Assembly: GCA_014621425.1 (NCBI GenBank)
Contig: JAANBB010000028.1
Span: 1 to 64,000, forward strand
Reading direction: 5' to 3'
Length of the DNA stretch: 64,000 nucleotides
Origin: Cylindrodendrum hubeiense
Lineage: Eukaryota; Ascomycota; Sordariomycetes; Hypocreales; Nectriaceae
The notes beneath the pieces are model-generated. The model searched no databases. It was not told the DNA's origin and worked only from the letters and a program-made list of their open reading frames with translations. Of this stretch, positions 33,303 through 45,218 are shown piece after piece. Position numbers and translations under genes: made by a program. How positions within the stretch are numbered: the stretch's first letter is position 1; every line of letters starts with the position of its first letter.

Positions 33303-35085
33303 AGGCGTTAGGCTACCTTCGATCCCTGCAGCATCTGGAGCGTGTTGGGTTGGGCTGGATACCCTTAGGACCTTGACACCTTCGATCTGTCGGGGTTCAA
33401 CTGGGCTGGATGTATAAACGGAAAATTATAGCATATACTCTCATGACTACGTTGTACTATTATCATCCATAGCAAATACATCCTCATGTCTTGTACGACA
33501 TAAAATATTTAATGCTTACCGCCCATTAATCACCATTATAAATCCTTATATTGCCCGATTTCTGTTAACATGATTGTGGTTTAGTAAAAGGATCGTAGTG
33601 TTGCGTTTGTTCACACAAGTGGCTTAATATGAGGGTTACCCTGTACTAGATTAGGCGGTGCGGCTTGAAACTGGTGGCTCTACGTGTAATTTCGCCCATT
33701 AAAGAAGCTAAGCTAGGAAGGTAGCTCGTAAACACGTCACCCATCACCTTATTTTAGATTTACTTGATAACTTTGCTGATATTTGAGCATTTTCGCCGAC
33801 TGATATCTGATTGGGACTAGCCGCGGCTCAGTCAGTGTTCGGCAGGCGGAGGAGCTCCTTGATGTGGCGCTAATTTATTACCCTCGTCTTGGCTCATTTA
33901 CTCCGTCCCATGATCCTAACTTTGCGATGTCATTAGCGAATGTCCCTCGGCTAAAAAAGCTCAGCAAATCCTTCCCTCCACCTAACAACCAAGCTTCTTC
34001 CACTGTTACAGGCCAGAGTCAGACGAAGACAGTAGCCTTGCATCCACTACAGCGTCTCACTCCTTCGTTTCTGGATTTGCTGTTCTACCGGCGTCAACGA
34101 AATCACCCTCATGGAGAAGCAAAGAATTCTTGGGAGCAATGATGATGAGACCCGATTCAACACTCTCTTATGCAACCTAAGATGCATCTACACATTTTTC
34201 AATGAGGTCCTAGGGTGCTTTTTGCGCGAGGTTATGCCTCCACTGTGGGCTCGTCGTGTCATTGTCGCCTTGGCTATCATATACTGGATACCCTTTGCTC
34301 TCACCTCAGTGTTTCGCGTTATGATTTGGGCGATATCTTGGTGGAGGGGTAATCGGACGCGGCAAGGGGGATTTGGGAAAGCGGTACGGTAGTTCACGAC
34401 GACGCCATTCTCGGACTCATAGTCTCACTTGAATCATGGAATCCTCGGTTTTATGTTCCTGTCAAGAGGGGAAGTGCAATGCCCGCGAATGGCTGGCGAG
34501 AATGAACACTCGAACAGGAAGTAGGGGAAGCGTGTGTGGAGAATGGATCAAACTGCGGCACCCATTAGCTTTTTGCACCTGATTACAATAGTTTAATCCT
34601 TGTTTATGTACACAAATGTCTGCTGCGAAATTCGGCATGTCGAAGCCTAGTTAAGCAAATGAAAATCGTCGTTACGGCTAACTGTGACCAAGATTCAGGG
34701 TTCGTTGCTCGGCGTCCATTTCTTGGACTGATTGATGTGTTATGGGGCAACTGTAATCAATACGAATTTAACAATCCTGAAACTGGAGAGAAGTGTGATG
34801 GTAAGCTGACTTCGGAAGTTTGTTACAGAGGAAAGGGCTACATTGGTACTGACATCCTCAATTGCTCCATTCTTATCGTAGGGGCGGCCAGCTTGACCTG
34901 TCCATTACATGCACCATCCTCGAGACCTACATTCGGGCCGATGTAAATCCTTGTAACCGAGTTAACCTTGTAAGGAGGCAAAACTAGCAAGCGTTCAGGA
35001 CAAGTCAAAGCTCTATTGACTTTCATGATGTTCCCTGACCAGCACACTGACTCACCACTTACCGCCCCTGCCGAACAAACCTTTG
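33303..35085. other. Intergenic with one small membrane-protein candidate
   Basis: 1.8 kb. Apart from the small frame at 34111-34392, described separately, I see only short unconvincing frames (for example 34659-34946, 95 codons with several Cys). Confidence 0.5.
34111..34392 (+). CDS. Small single-pass membrane protein candidate
   Basis: 93 codons from ATG at 34111. A polar N-terminus is followed by one long hydrophobic segment (VIVALAIIYWIPFALTSVF, about residues 50-68) and a Trp-rich, basic tail. The charge pattern would suit a membrane protein. No family recognised and no further evidence. Confidence 0.3.
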   Translation: MEKQRILGSNDDETRFNTLLCNLRCIYTFFNEVLGCFLREVMPPLWARRVIVALAIIYWIPFALTSVFRVMIWAISWWRGNRTRQGGFGKAVR

Positions 35086-36705
35086 ATGATGGCAGCGTCA
35101 AGATATCATAACTTTCGCCGGGACCCACCCGAAGGCTTAGAAGACAACCAGCGTGAAGACTTCTTCATCGTCGATGAGGATGGCGAAAGGCTTTACGAGG
35201 CCGAGTTCGGCGGATTGTTTCTGACAATGGTCAAACACAACGACGTGGCCATGATCAAGCGGTACTTGACAAAATACACTTGGCCGATTTGGCCTGGAGT
35301 TGTCGTGACTGATAATGCTTTCTGGAATGCTGTGCATTACGGTAGTAGTGATGCTCTTCATATGCTGTTGGAGCATGAAGGGGCTTACCCGTCGCAACCA
35401 CCATCATACAAGGCTCAGATGACCATGTTGAACGAGGCATGCTTTTCTGCTCGTATCGATATGGTGCTTTATCTACTTGACAGCCAGGCAGCATTTGCGA
35501 GCATTCAAGAGAGAGACGGTGATTGCCGTATGAATGCACTGCTCTCAGCTGCCTGCTCCTTGACCGACATGGCGGACATGTATAATCATGAACCGAGAAG
35601 CGAGTTCGTTACCCGTCGGGAGAAACTGATGGCGTTACTCTTGGACAGGGGCGCCTGTGCTCGCGATGTGCTGCTGCGGCCACATTTAGGGGAGCAGCCC
35701 GAAGACACGGTCCTTACCCTGGCCATTTCCCGAGCCAGTGCTAAAATGGTAAAGCGGCTTCTTTCCGAAGGTGCCGACATGCACACGAAGACGATGCACT
35801 TCGGGTTTCCCAATTTTGAGGAAGAATTCATTACGGACGCCACCGCGCTACATTTTGGCAGTCAATATTGCAATATTGATGGTATTCGCGTCCTGATTGA
35901 GCAATCGGACAATGCTGCGGATATGGTAGCTTGTCGCGATAGTTTCGGGCGTCTCCCGCTTCATTATGCAGCTGCTGGGCGATGCCCTATTCTGGCCAGT
36001 GGTAGGGTGATTGAAGACGAAACCCAACTATACATTAGGCCTACTATGGATCTACTGCTTGATGTTTGTCCCGCCACGATCAATGTCCAGGATAAAAAGG
36101 GAGATACGGCGTTGCACCATGCCGTCAAGCGCCACAGACAATGTGGCGGCGGCCATGTCAACACCATCGTTGAGACGTTGTGCGGAAGAGGAGCCGACGC
36201 GAGCATTTGCAACGACAACGGGGAGACGCCACTGCATCTCTTGTCGTTCCACGTCCTAGACGGCGACCCTATTGAAACAAGCCTAGTTGACTTGCTCCTT
36301 GCCCACGGTGGAAATCTGAACGCGGTTGACGCAGATGGCAACACTCCACTACACTGGGCGGCAAGGAACTTGAGGCACCTAGAAACGACTCGCCATCTAC
36401 TCAGTCGAGGTGCTGATGTGAATTCTGTAAACTCAAAGGGAAATACGCCTTTATTTCAAGCAGCAGGTGGTCATACGGCTTCTCGGAGTCAGAAAATGAC
36501 CTTGAACGACTATATTAGAGCGCAGCAGGAGATGATGAAAGTTCTACAGGAGGCTGGGGGTGACAGTAGTATAGTTAATAAGGAGGGAAAGAGAGTGAAG
36601 GATATAGCCGATAGAAGACAAACTGAGTGGAAAGAAAGGCTGAAACCCAAGGAGGTTCAATATGGCAGAGGGAGAGGCAGAGGGAGAGGTAGGGGCGACC
36701 AATGA
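35086..36705 (+). CDS. Ankyrin-repeat protein with Arg-Gly tail
   Basis: Single frame of 539 residues; the first ATG is at 35086 (MMAASRYHNFRR). Ankyrin repeats are clearest in the C-terminal half, at about residues 288, 340, 379, 418 and 452 (GRLPLHYAA, DTALHHAV, GETPLHLL, GNTPLHWAA, GNTPLFQAA). Weaker repeats occur earlier (LLDRGACARDV, LLSEGADMHTK). The protein ends in GRGRGRGRGRGDQ, an RGG-like tail that may bind nucleic acid. No signal peptide or membrane segment, so intracellular. Ankyrin stacks bind proteins; the partner is unknown. An upstream exon is possible but none is obvious. Confidence 0.85.
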   Translation: MMAASRYHNFRRDPPEGLEDNQREDFFIVDEDGERLYEAEFGGLFLTMVKHNDVAMIKRYLTKYTWPIWPGVVVTDNAFWNAVHYGSSDALHMLLEHEGAYPSQPPSYKAQMTMLNEACFSARIDMVLYLLDSQAAFASIQERDGDCRMNALLSAACSLTDMADMYNHEPRSEFVTRREKLMALLLDRGACARDVLLRPHLGEQPEDTVLTLAISRASAKMVKRLLSEGADMHTKTMHFGFPNFEEEFITDATALHFGSQYCNIDGIRVLIEQSDNAADMVACRDSFGRLPLHYAAAGRCPILASGRVIEDETQLYIRPTMDLLLDVCPATINVQDKKGDTALHHAVKRHRQCGGGHVNTIVETLCGRGADASICNDNGETPLHLLSFHVLDGDPIETSLVDLLLAHGGNLNAVDADGNTPLHWAARNLRHLETTRHLLSRGADVNSVNSKGNTPLFQAAGGHTASRSQKMTLNDYIRAQQEMMKVLQEAGGDSSIVNKEGKRVKDIADRRQTEWKERLKPKEVQYGRGRGRGRGRGDQ

Positions 36706-37229
36706 GAGTGTTACTTCTAGCGAGTAGTCATACTACTAAAAAGTTATCGTTAGCCTCGATGAAATCTACAGGTGTTTACCATTCATCCCTATCTGTTGCT
36801 CGAATCGAGTAGCACATAAAGCTGGTCATCCGCCCTGTTCACTGTGCTGTCCCAAAGAATAACTGGGGAGATTCGGAGGTGATATTTTCTTGTAGATTAA
36901 TTTTTATTCACTTGCGTGATTCTATTCTATTGGCTTCGTCGCTTTTACTTCCTTGCTCTTTTGCCTTCTCTGCATGCAGACCACTCTAGCTCTAACCCCA
37001 TAATTGCCGTACGACCAAAAAATACCATTAATGACTTTACTAACAATATCCACCGTATTGTCCATTGTCAAGTATGACAACCGCTTCGACTGGACCCACA
37101 CCATAATAACCCATTTTCCGATTTATTAAGAAAAGATTGAGCCTAGCCTCCTTGATTTGAGGTCGGGTGGTTGGTACTCGTGGCTTCAACCAGACTATCA
37201 GATGCTGACTGGAGCACCATATAATCTGC
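36706..37229. other. Intergenic, no gene seen
   Basis: Convergent 3' flanks of the ankyrin gene and the Ssu1-like gene; only short frames. Confidence 0.6.
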
Positions 37230-38960
37230 TTATACTTTTTCCTCATTATTTTCAATCGCTGTTTCGGATCGACTTTTTGTCTCCTGCCAGAGAGTGAAAT
37301 CAGGGGCAACAAATATTTGACCGTTGGCAATGTTTCGGATAGTCCAGAAGGAGATCATCAGCCAAAGGAGTGTCACAATAATTGAAACAATCTAAGTTCA
37401 TTCATATTAGCCCAGTTTCACATACTCTATGGTCAAGATAGGAGTAAAGAGAGGGTTGATGACGTACCGTTCCTAAAACGCTGAAGAATCTCGAGGGCAT
37501 TTCTTCGCCAAACGATATTGCCGCGCTGGCCCAGACTCCGAGAGGAAAGGTAAATCCCCACCAGCCAAGGTTGAATGGGACTTTGCCACGGCTAAGGCTC
37601 GCCAAAGCAAAGAATAGCCACGCGAGCCCATACGCCCACAGCATAATGCCTATTATCCAGCCAACCACGTATAGGACATCCCCGGAACCGGTTTCTACTC
37701 CCCCCAATGTTCCGGTCTTTGGAAATATCGTCTTTGCGACCTTTCCAAACTGCATGATTGCGAAGGCTCCTTGGCCAAGTGGTGCAATAGGGAGGAACAC
37801 CGAAGCGATGACCTCACGAGGCGGTAAGTTGTGCATTGTGAGGCGGTGGAAGTACATGGCGAGGCAGGTCAATGAGAGTGGCATTGCCGTGCCCCAGAGC
37901 ACGTAACAGATAACGAGGGTCCAGAGGGTATGCTGTTCGTTTTCAAGAACTTCAGCGACAACTCCGCCCACACCAGAAGCAACGACTGCGGGAGCGATGG
38001 GTAGAAGCCAGACCGCAGTCATAGTTTGCAGTTTAGAGTCATGCAGGTGCATACTAAGATAATAGTCAGTTGGGAAAGTTCGATAGTAGCCCAGGGAGTC
38101 TAGGAACAAACATTATGAATGGTACACAGTAGCAAATTGCAATGGAGATAATCGAGTCGATCCACCATAACGCCCACGCCTGCAGCTATATGTTAGGAAA
38201 TTGACAGTCTCGTTGCTTTGCCGTTCCTACTAACCAGAGTGATGGCCCAGGGTCCCCATGCCGGTACGCAAACCAGGACAATCATCTCGATGATAGTGGC
38301 AAGTCCGATGGGGAAGGCTCCGAGGAAAAGAGGCACCACAGGATGGCGAATCATTGTTGTCCAGAGGCCAGGGTAAACAAGGTACCGTAAAATCGAGATG
38401 AATAGAAATAGGACAAAAAGCAGTACGTTCAGCGCGAAAATAATCACAGAAATCCAGTACAGCCATGTCCCATTGTAGGGGAGACTGCAGAGGAGAATCG
38501 AAACAATGCCGGTGCCCATGTTTACAGTGAACCACCTGTGACTGATCTTTAGAATATTGTACTTTGAGCTAGGAGGCGAAAGAAGCAGGGAGCACCAGGT
38601 GGGTGGGGTCAGGTAACCAGGCAGACCTGAACCTGCGGTCCGGATGTGTGGTGGCATAGATGCAGATAAAAGAGAGACTTACGACGGAGTAAAAGCCCGA
38701 ACAAAGATCCAGCCATCTCTCTCCTGGCCCAGCGATTTCCCACCCTGTTGCGTTGCGAACAGTTGAGTACTCGGCGGGGTTGCAGATTCGGTAGGGGGAA
38801 TATCGACTGCTAGGCTGGAAGGGACGTCTGTAGACGAGGATGAACTTGTTGAAGTGACGAATGAAGCAGCAAGCTCAGGCCCCGACCCGACTTGGGGGTT
38901 CATTTCATTGGTAAAGAGGGCTGAGCCCCCGGCGACTGGGTTTCTTGTAGAACCCTCCAT
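37230..38960 (-). CDS. Ssu1-like exporter of the TDT family
   Basis: Five exons: 38960-38683, 38568-38235, 38179-38112, 38053-37468 and 37391-37230 (475 residues). Introns are 114, 55, 58 and 76 nt; phases agree throughout. The N-terminal ~85 residues are a Ser/Thr/Pro-rich cytosolic tail. The membrane part opens with HRWFTVNMGTGIVSILL, the signature start of the tellurite-resistance/dicarboxylate transporter (SLAC1-like) fold. About ten hydrophobic segments follow, including QTMTAVWLLPIAPAVVASG in helix 5. The best-known fungal relative, Ssu1, exports sulfite across the plasma membrane; other members carry malate. The MGTG and TMTAVWLLP motifs fit Ssu1 best. It is divergent from the Zn2Cys6 regulator next door (about 660 bp between starts), suggesting shared control. 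Confidence 0.92.
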
Positions 38961-39620
38961 GAAGAAGCTTAGAAGATGAAAGATTTGAATGTATGTGAAG
39001 AGTGTGCCGCGTCTCTAAATGGATGTTCCGAGAAGGCCAATGCTGAAAGTGATGAGTCGGGATTGAGATGTTCTGGGTTGGGGAAATTGAAGAAAGTGGT
39101 CTTTTAATCTGTTATTCCAAGGGCCTGGAGCTTGGGATTACCAATCTGGTCAAATTTCTGTGACGACATGGTGTTGCCCTGGCCATCTTGTGGTTCACTA
39201 AGAGGCTTTGGTGGCCCGGAGATGCTTCGTAGCCACAAAGACAAGGGCCACCGGTGTTTGCTGGGCTTGTGGCCAATGATGGGCACTCCGGGTCGCCGGT
39301 CAAATCCCGAAACATGCTGCGACCAGTGAGCGATGGGATTTAACACGGCTATAGCGACGCCTGTCCATCGCCTCCTCCGTATCCCGTACGGGCGGGCGGT
39401 TTGCTGGGCGGTTCCACCGGGAATTGAGCAGCCGGATGACGATATTCCAGGTCCCGGGGCCAATAGGCGCGTGTTAATTAGGAGGATTAGTGGGACCAAA
39501 CCCCGCGGGATTTGGTGCGGGATCTGGTGCGGGATCTGCTTACTGACTTCAGTAGACGAAGGCTTCTCGGTCATCACTCGGACATCGGTCTGCCCATTGC
39601 CCTCTCTCCGTCTTCCCGAA
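38961..39620. other. Shared divergent promoter region
   Basis: Lies between the starts of the Ssu1-like gene (-) and the transcription factor gene (+). It contains several CGG/CCG triplets (for example around 39385-39425), the half-sites usual for Zn2Cys6 proteins, and a short tandem GGGATCTGGTGC-like repeat at about 39508-39540. No specific operator can be assigned. Confidence 0.5.
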
Positions 39621-42096
39621 ATGACGCCAATGCCATCCATGTCGCACGCCGGAAAAACAGGAAAGAAATTTGCAGTGCCGCCCGTGAAGGCGGCCTGCTT
39701 AGCTTGGTATGTCTCCTACAAAGAACATCCTCCGACCGTCCCTAACGAGGCCAAGCCGCGCTTCGAGGACCCGCTGCGATGGGGGCCAGACATGCCATAA
39801 TGTGAGTCTCAGGCTGGAAATGCAGGAAAACCGTGATGCAAATTAAACTCACGCCTTTATGTCCTAGTGTCTTGTTCGAGGCCGAGAGTGCAGCTATGTT
39901 CCCAGCAAACGAGGCGGTCCGAGAAGGCCAAGAGGGCACCGATCCGATGTCGATGTCCTTTCTGCGGCACCAGGGTCAAACCAGACGCCGCAATATTTCG
40001 CAGGCGACTGTACGTCGCTCTTTCCTTGCTATCGTAGAAAACCTCTGACGATCCTAAATAGTTCCTACTCTCGAGCAAATGGATCATCTCATATCCCCTG
40101 GTGCAGGACTGAAGCGGTCGGAGTATGCGGGAGAACGGCGGGATGCATCTACAGAAAGCCATCCCTCCAGTGGAACAAGCTCGACTGGAGATCATGCATT
40201 GAGAGTTTATGAAAGTGACCAAGCAATGTAAGTCTGATTACCCCCGGACTGAGCTTACAGAATAACCCCTGACAAGGAAAGATTGAATGCATATTACACT
40301 TTTATTCACCAATACTTTCCAATACTCCCCCCACCAGTCTTGCCACTCGAAGTCGATCGTCCCATGCACTGGTCTCCCACGAAACCTTTCGATGCACCTC
40401 CATATAGTTCGACTTCTCCGCTCAGTCTTGCGATATCTGCAATACTAGTCCTCATTCCTTTGCGACAGGAGGAACCTTATGACACAGCAGTATCCATAGC
40501 GGCACGAAGATCTCTAGCACAGAAGTTTGCTCAGGCGGCGTTTGAGCAAGTTGAAGCTGATGCCGAATCTCTTGACACTACAGGTCATCCTCGAGCGTCG
40601 CTGGATGACGAGCTACCAATATCTCGCACCCTTTTTCACCCCCTCACTCCCGTGGAGCTTGAGAGTGTCCTCGCGCTCCTGATCCTGACTAATTATGAAC
40701 ACACTCAGCGTGGAAACTTGCTCAAAATGACTTCTCGCGCGAGCCAGGCGTTGATCACGGCGAAGAACTTGTCTCTCCATCGCCTGGGGCCAGAAACCGA
40801 CAAATTCTCAGAAGCTAGGAGGAGAGCGTGGTGGATGACAGCAAGTACTTCCCTGATAAAAAAGTGATAAACAAACTGACCAAATAGTATCATTTCGCAC
40901 ATTTATGTTCCGTCGTTCGCCAGAGCGTAAGTTGTTGATGGGACTCACCTCATGAAATCTAGACCAGCTGACCAGCTGCTGGGACATAGGCATCTATAAA
41001 TGTTGACGACGATAGCGAGTTCACAACTCCATATCCTCGGATAGGATCTGATCCAGAGGTTAGCTACTCATACATATTTGCAAACTTACTCGGGTCTGAC
41101 ATCGCAGGCATGGACCATATTCGTCGAATCGTTGCGTCTTTCGGTGGCCAGTGTCCGATTCACGGCCAACCACAGGGCCCCTATCAAGTCGCAGGCGGAC
41201 ATGACAAGCATGTACGAACAAATGGGAAAGCTTGACAGATGGCTCGTGCAGGCCATTACGAAGGCAGTGTCACATCCACCAGTGCCATCCACCACAGAGC
41301 CAGATCCAGCGGAAGAGTTTGTTACGGCTCAGGCCATGCGATGCATTTCCCGAATCAGATGTTCTAGGTGTGTAGCGGTCCTCTTTTGCAAGCCAAGGCC
41401 GGATCAACAGGGAGAACGGTTCCGAAATCATGTTCTAATGCGGCCTATTATAGTGCGAGAATCCGCATTCATCGGTATCACGCATTTTCCGACATCCCTC
41501 TTTTTAGTAAGAATCATTGTGATCTTACGCCTACCGAGATCTTCAATCTTTCAAGCAACATGAATGGTGACACCGTATCTAGCAATGTTACTGCGTACGA
41601 CTCGCTTGCTGTGCCGACCTTCACTTGCGAACAATCGGCTGGAATATGCGTTGAATCTGCATTGACCATTGCGCGACAACTACAAAGCTTGCCAACCCCA
41701 AATGCCCTCTATGCTGGGGGTATACTCTCTCGCACAATGCCGTCATGTTCATGTTGCGCAATGCAGGCTAGTTATGCCTTGTTAATGCAAGTTTGTAGGG
41801 TTCGCGTTATGTCTCAGATCTCTCTTATGTCTACAGGCAGTACAGCCGACACAGAACGCCTGATTGAGGAGCTCCGCCACGGTTTAGATGGAATTGTTGT
41901 CGCAATAAAAGACTTTGCAGCTGTATTCGAGGCAATTAGCGGTATGAAAGGTCAGCAACGAAAACGATATAATGTTCCGAACACATCCTTCTAATCTTTC
42001 AGCTATGTATATTGGCAATTACTAACACATTGTCTCATCTTTTTAGACGAAGTTGAGGCTGCCTACCAAGTCGCCTTCCAAATTACCTTAACTTAG
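39621..42096 (+). CDS. Zn2Cys6 fungal-specific transcription factor
   Basis: Ten exons: 39621-39706, 39756-39801, 39868-40009, 40062-40227, 40282-40840, 40888-40926, 40990-41058, 41108-41367, 41454-41950 and 42047-42096 (637 residues). All phases fit. The zinc cluster is split over the first three exons: CLAC, then RASRTRC, DGGQTC and HNC, LVRGREC, giving the six cysteines with standard spacing. A basic linker follows (KRGGPRRPRGHR). From about residue 150 is the fungal_trans middle homology region (NAYYTFIHQYFPILPPP; RRRAWWMT; TTPYPRIGSDPE). A late segment reads RIRIHRYHAFSDIPLFS, again typical. The intron at 40841-40887 starts with GC (GCAAGT) rather than GT. Nuclear activator or repressor binding CGG motifs. 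Flanked by the Ssu1-like exporter and an MFS exporter, it is the likely local regulator. Confidence 0.92.
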
Positions 42097-42559
42097 TTTA
42101 TAAACTATGCTAAGCGGGCTAATCCATGGAAAATAACTACCTGTCGGCATACAACCGTCATTCTTGGAAATCGGTTATTGTTCTTAGAAATTTGCACGTA
42201 GCTATCGAATAGCTTGGTAAGGGCCTTCTTTCATTTCGACTGCAATTTTGAGTGCAGTTTCGACTGGTTAGGTGTTGAGTCCAATTCTGAAGATCATGAA
42301 ATACCTAAGGAGGATTGGGTGGAATCGTCAAATTTCGAGTCCGTCCTGACATGGATGTCACATTAGGTGGTCACATGATGATTGAATTGCTCACAGTGGG
42401 ACATTAGTTGGAGCAGTATTATTGGGAGTTTGGTTACAATGTTTTGGCATAATGAAACATAGTTACAACTTGCTCGTCAAATGTCCTCGGCCGTACTTTG
42501 TCATCCAATCTCATGGTGACGAAGCACCTGAAGACTAGCTGAGTCATTAGTGCCGCTCC
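42097..42559. other. Convergent 3' flanks, no gene seen
   Basis: Between the transcription factor and MFS transporter 3' ends; no open frame of note. Confidence 0.6.
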
Positions 42560-44329
42560 TCAACCAGACAGGCTGCGGTTTCGGATCAGCAGACCGCAGA
42601 GAATAATGAGACCCGAGATCGGCACAGCCCCGATATAGATATCGTTGAGCGCTCTGATGTATCCTTTGATAACTTGGGTGCGAAGATCCCCACTCAGTTC
42701 CCAAACAGCAAAGACCGAAGCTTGAACAGAGGCAATGGTCTCGCTGTCTACACCGTTGGCTGTCAAGTACCTCAGCAAACCACTTTGCAGAATTGCACTT
42801 CCAATAACCGGCCCACACATTCCGCCGAAAAGCTGAGTGAACGAAACAATGGCAATGGCTGCTGGGACCTCGCTTTCGGGATTGTCCGCCTGAACCGACA
42901 GGAAGGCAACGTTCTGGGTGAAGCCAATACCAAGGCCGTAGATGATCTGGTACCCAATTAGGGCTGCGTCGGAAGTGTCGATATCCACGGTATAGAGAAG
43001 ACCTCCGCCAATGGCCAGAAAAGCAGGACACGTCCAACCCCAATGCCAGTATCGGTTGGTAAAGGTCATTATGAAGCCTTCTCCAGCCTGAGAGAGAACG
43101 ACAGTAAGGAGGTAAGGGATGATCAAAAGACCAGCCTTCAAAGACGTGACTCCTCGACCAGCTTCGTAGAGAACAGGGATGAAGATGGCAGCAAAGAGGT
43201 TGCACATAAGAGTGAACATGGCCATGAATGATGCGCCAACTACAGTCCTGTTCTTCCAAGCACGCAAAGGCATAAGGGGGCAAGTTGTGTAATGCTGAAT
43301 GACAAGAAACAGCCCCATAAGGCCGCCGAACCCGAGAAATAGGCCGATAATTGTGGCAGACTTCCAGGCATAGGTCGAACCGCCCCACTGCAACGCGAGA
43401 ATGAAGCAGACGAGGCTACACGTCACGACAAAGTAGCCAATCCAGTCGATTAAAATCCAACGACGAGCTGTGTCGGAGAAATTCTTGGAACCATCCTTGA
43501 ATACCAGCTTCAGATGGCGGTTCAATCTTGCCTCCATGTCCTGGTCAATTGGTAGAGCTGGGACACTGGGCAAGACAAACCAATTGATGAGAATGGTGAC
43601 AGAACCCAAGGGGAGAACAATGAGGAAACACATCCGCCAGAGGCCAACGTTGGCGAAGGCGCCCGCTATGATGGGGCCAATCGTGCCACTGATGGCATTC
43701 TGTATGCCAAAAAGGCCCATGAGAAACGGGCGAGTCTTGAGCTCAACGAGCAACGATACGAGAGTGATGACGGAGACCCAGCACCCGGCAGCTCCGATGC
43801 CGGCTACGGCTCGGCCGAGAATCAGAGTCGCGACGTCTTGAGCACCGCCAGAAATGGCGGAGCCGATCATAAAGAAGACAATGGCTGAAATCAAGACGTA
43901 CTTGGCGTTGAAGACGGCGAGGCACTGGCCGAACAGAAGCATGCAGCCGCACTGCGACATGTAGTAGGCGCCACTGACCCAGCCAAGCTGGTTGAGGGCG
44001 TTGAACTTGGATGCGACAACGGGTAATGCTGGGGAAAGCATGTTTCCACCCTGTTACGGTTAGCGAGGGCTATCAATACGCGCGTCAATGCTGCTCACCA
44101 GCCCGCCCATGAACTCGGTCAAGAGCCACCCCAAAAAGGCCCAAGCCAGAGGCCAGCCTTTCAAATATTCGGCTCGATGTTCGGGGTATACCACCCCATT
44201 GCCTTGAGACTCTGGATCCTTGGACAGCTCCTCATGTTCGACTGTACAGCCCGCTTTGTCGACCGAGGTGACAGGAACACATGGAGTTCCGTCGATTGGA
44301 TGTTCTGACAAGTCTAGGGCTTCAGTCAT
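42560..44329 (-). CDS. MFS drug/metabolite exporter (DHA2-like, 14 TM)
   Basis: Exons 44329-44099 and 44050-42560 (573 residues), joined by a 48-nt phase-0 intron (GTGAGC donor, GCTAAC branch, AACAG acceptor). About 14 hydrophobic segments. Motif-C-like sequence IQNAISGTIGPIIAGAF and the motif-A region (LILGRAVAGIGAAG) mark the DHA2 subgroup of the major facilitator superfamily. The cytosolic N-terminus (about 50 residues) is acidic and polar. The in-frame ATG at 44413 would add 28 residues and cannot be ruled out. These proton antiporters expel toxins, drugs or secondary metabolites at the plasma membrane. Position between a Zn2Cys6 factor and an oxidoreductase fits a small export or metabolite cluster. 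Confidence 0.93.
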
Positions 44330-45218
44330 GAACAGTGAAGTAACGAGACCAACTTTGGGTCTTTGACTCACCAGCTGAGGGCCGGGCCGAGCTGCTGCCA
44401 GGCTGTCCAGCATGGCGAGACGCCGAGATGTCGCGTTTGTCCATGGATATGGCTATATTAACTGCCAATGGTTGGGGTTTGACTGATGATGCGGGATGTA
44501 GTGGCCGATGCAATGAGATGGCGATACAGGAGAGGGAAACCTAGGTCTAGGGGAGAAATCACCCAGACTTTATCGTTTTGCCAACCTTCCAGGATATCGG
44601 CGTCGGCCGCCGTATTGCAGCTAATTACCCCGGATTCTTGCAACTCGCGTCTGCGGGGAGCGGGGAACCTGACCTGGGTCTGCAGGATATCTCGGGATGC
44701 AGCTAGATCTCGAACTAGGGGGTTCGCTAACGAGATTCATTGGTGCGCTGGCATTGGGGGGGCATGGCGGGCTAGTTCCGAGGCCACGCACTTCGGGACC
44801 AGTTGCTGGGAACCGCAGCAGCTCTGAGGCGCAAAAGAAAATGATAATGATATCCCCCAGTGATGCAACATTGACACCTACCTCCAGCACGCTATAGCGA
44901 GAGGGTGGGAGAGGTTCTCCGCGCTACGACGGCCTAGTCGCCTCTCAACTTTGACGGCATGTGGGCCACCGTGTCCGAGCAGTGTTGAGACGTCAGAGCC
45001 GAGACATGGCATTGCTTGTGTCACCTCTCACGGAAATCACGTCCAAAATCACCGCCTTCGTGGCGTCGCTTCGACAGCATGGGCTTCGGTAACCTTCTCG
45101 GCTGAGGAATTCCATTTAAGTCAGGTCTGGAGTCTTGTGACAAAACAAGATTGGCCAAGTCAAACAAGCCAACATTTTCATTCGCCAATTTCTCAAACTT
45201 ACTCGACTCGCTGACACG
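44330..45218. other. Divergent promoter region, no gene seen
   Basis: 0.9 kb between the MFS gene (-) and the oxidoreductase gene (+). Frames here overlap on both strands and have no recognisable content. Confidence 0.55.

Noticed and set aside
34659..34946. 95-codon plus-strand frame with several Cys
   Set aside because: Starts without context and resembles no family; an opposite-strand frame of equal length overlaps it.
42501..43388. 295-codon frame overlapping the MFS gene in another minus frame
   Set aside because: Composition is Arg/Ser/Cys-rich with no membrane helices; the MFS frame explains the same bases fully.
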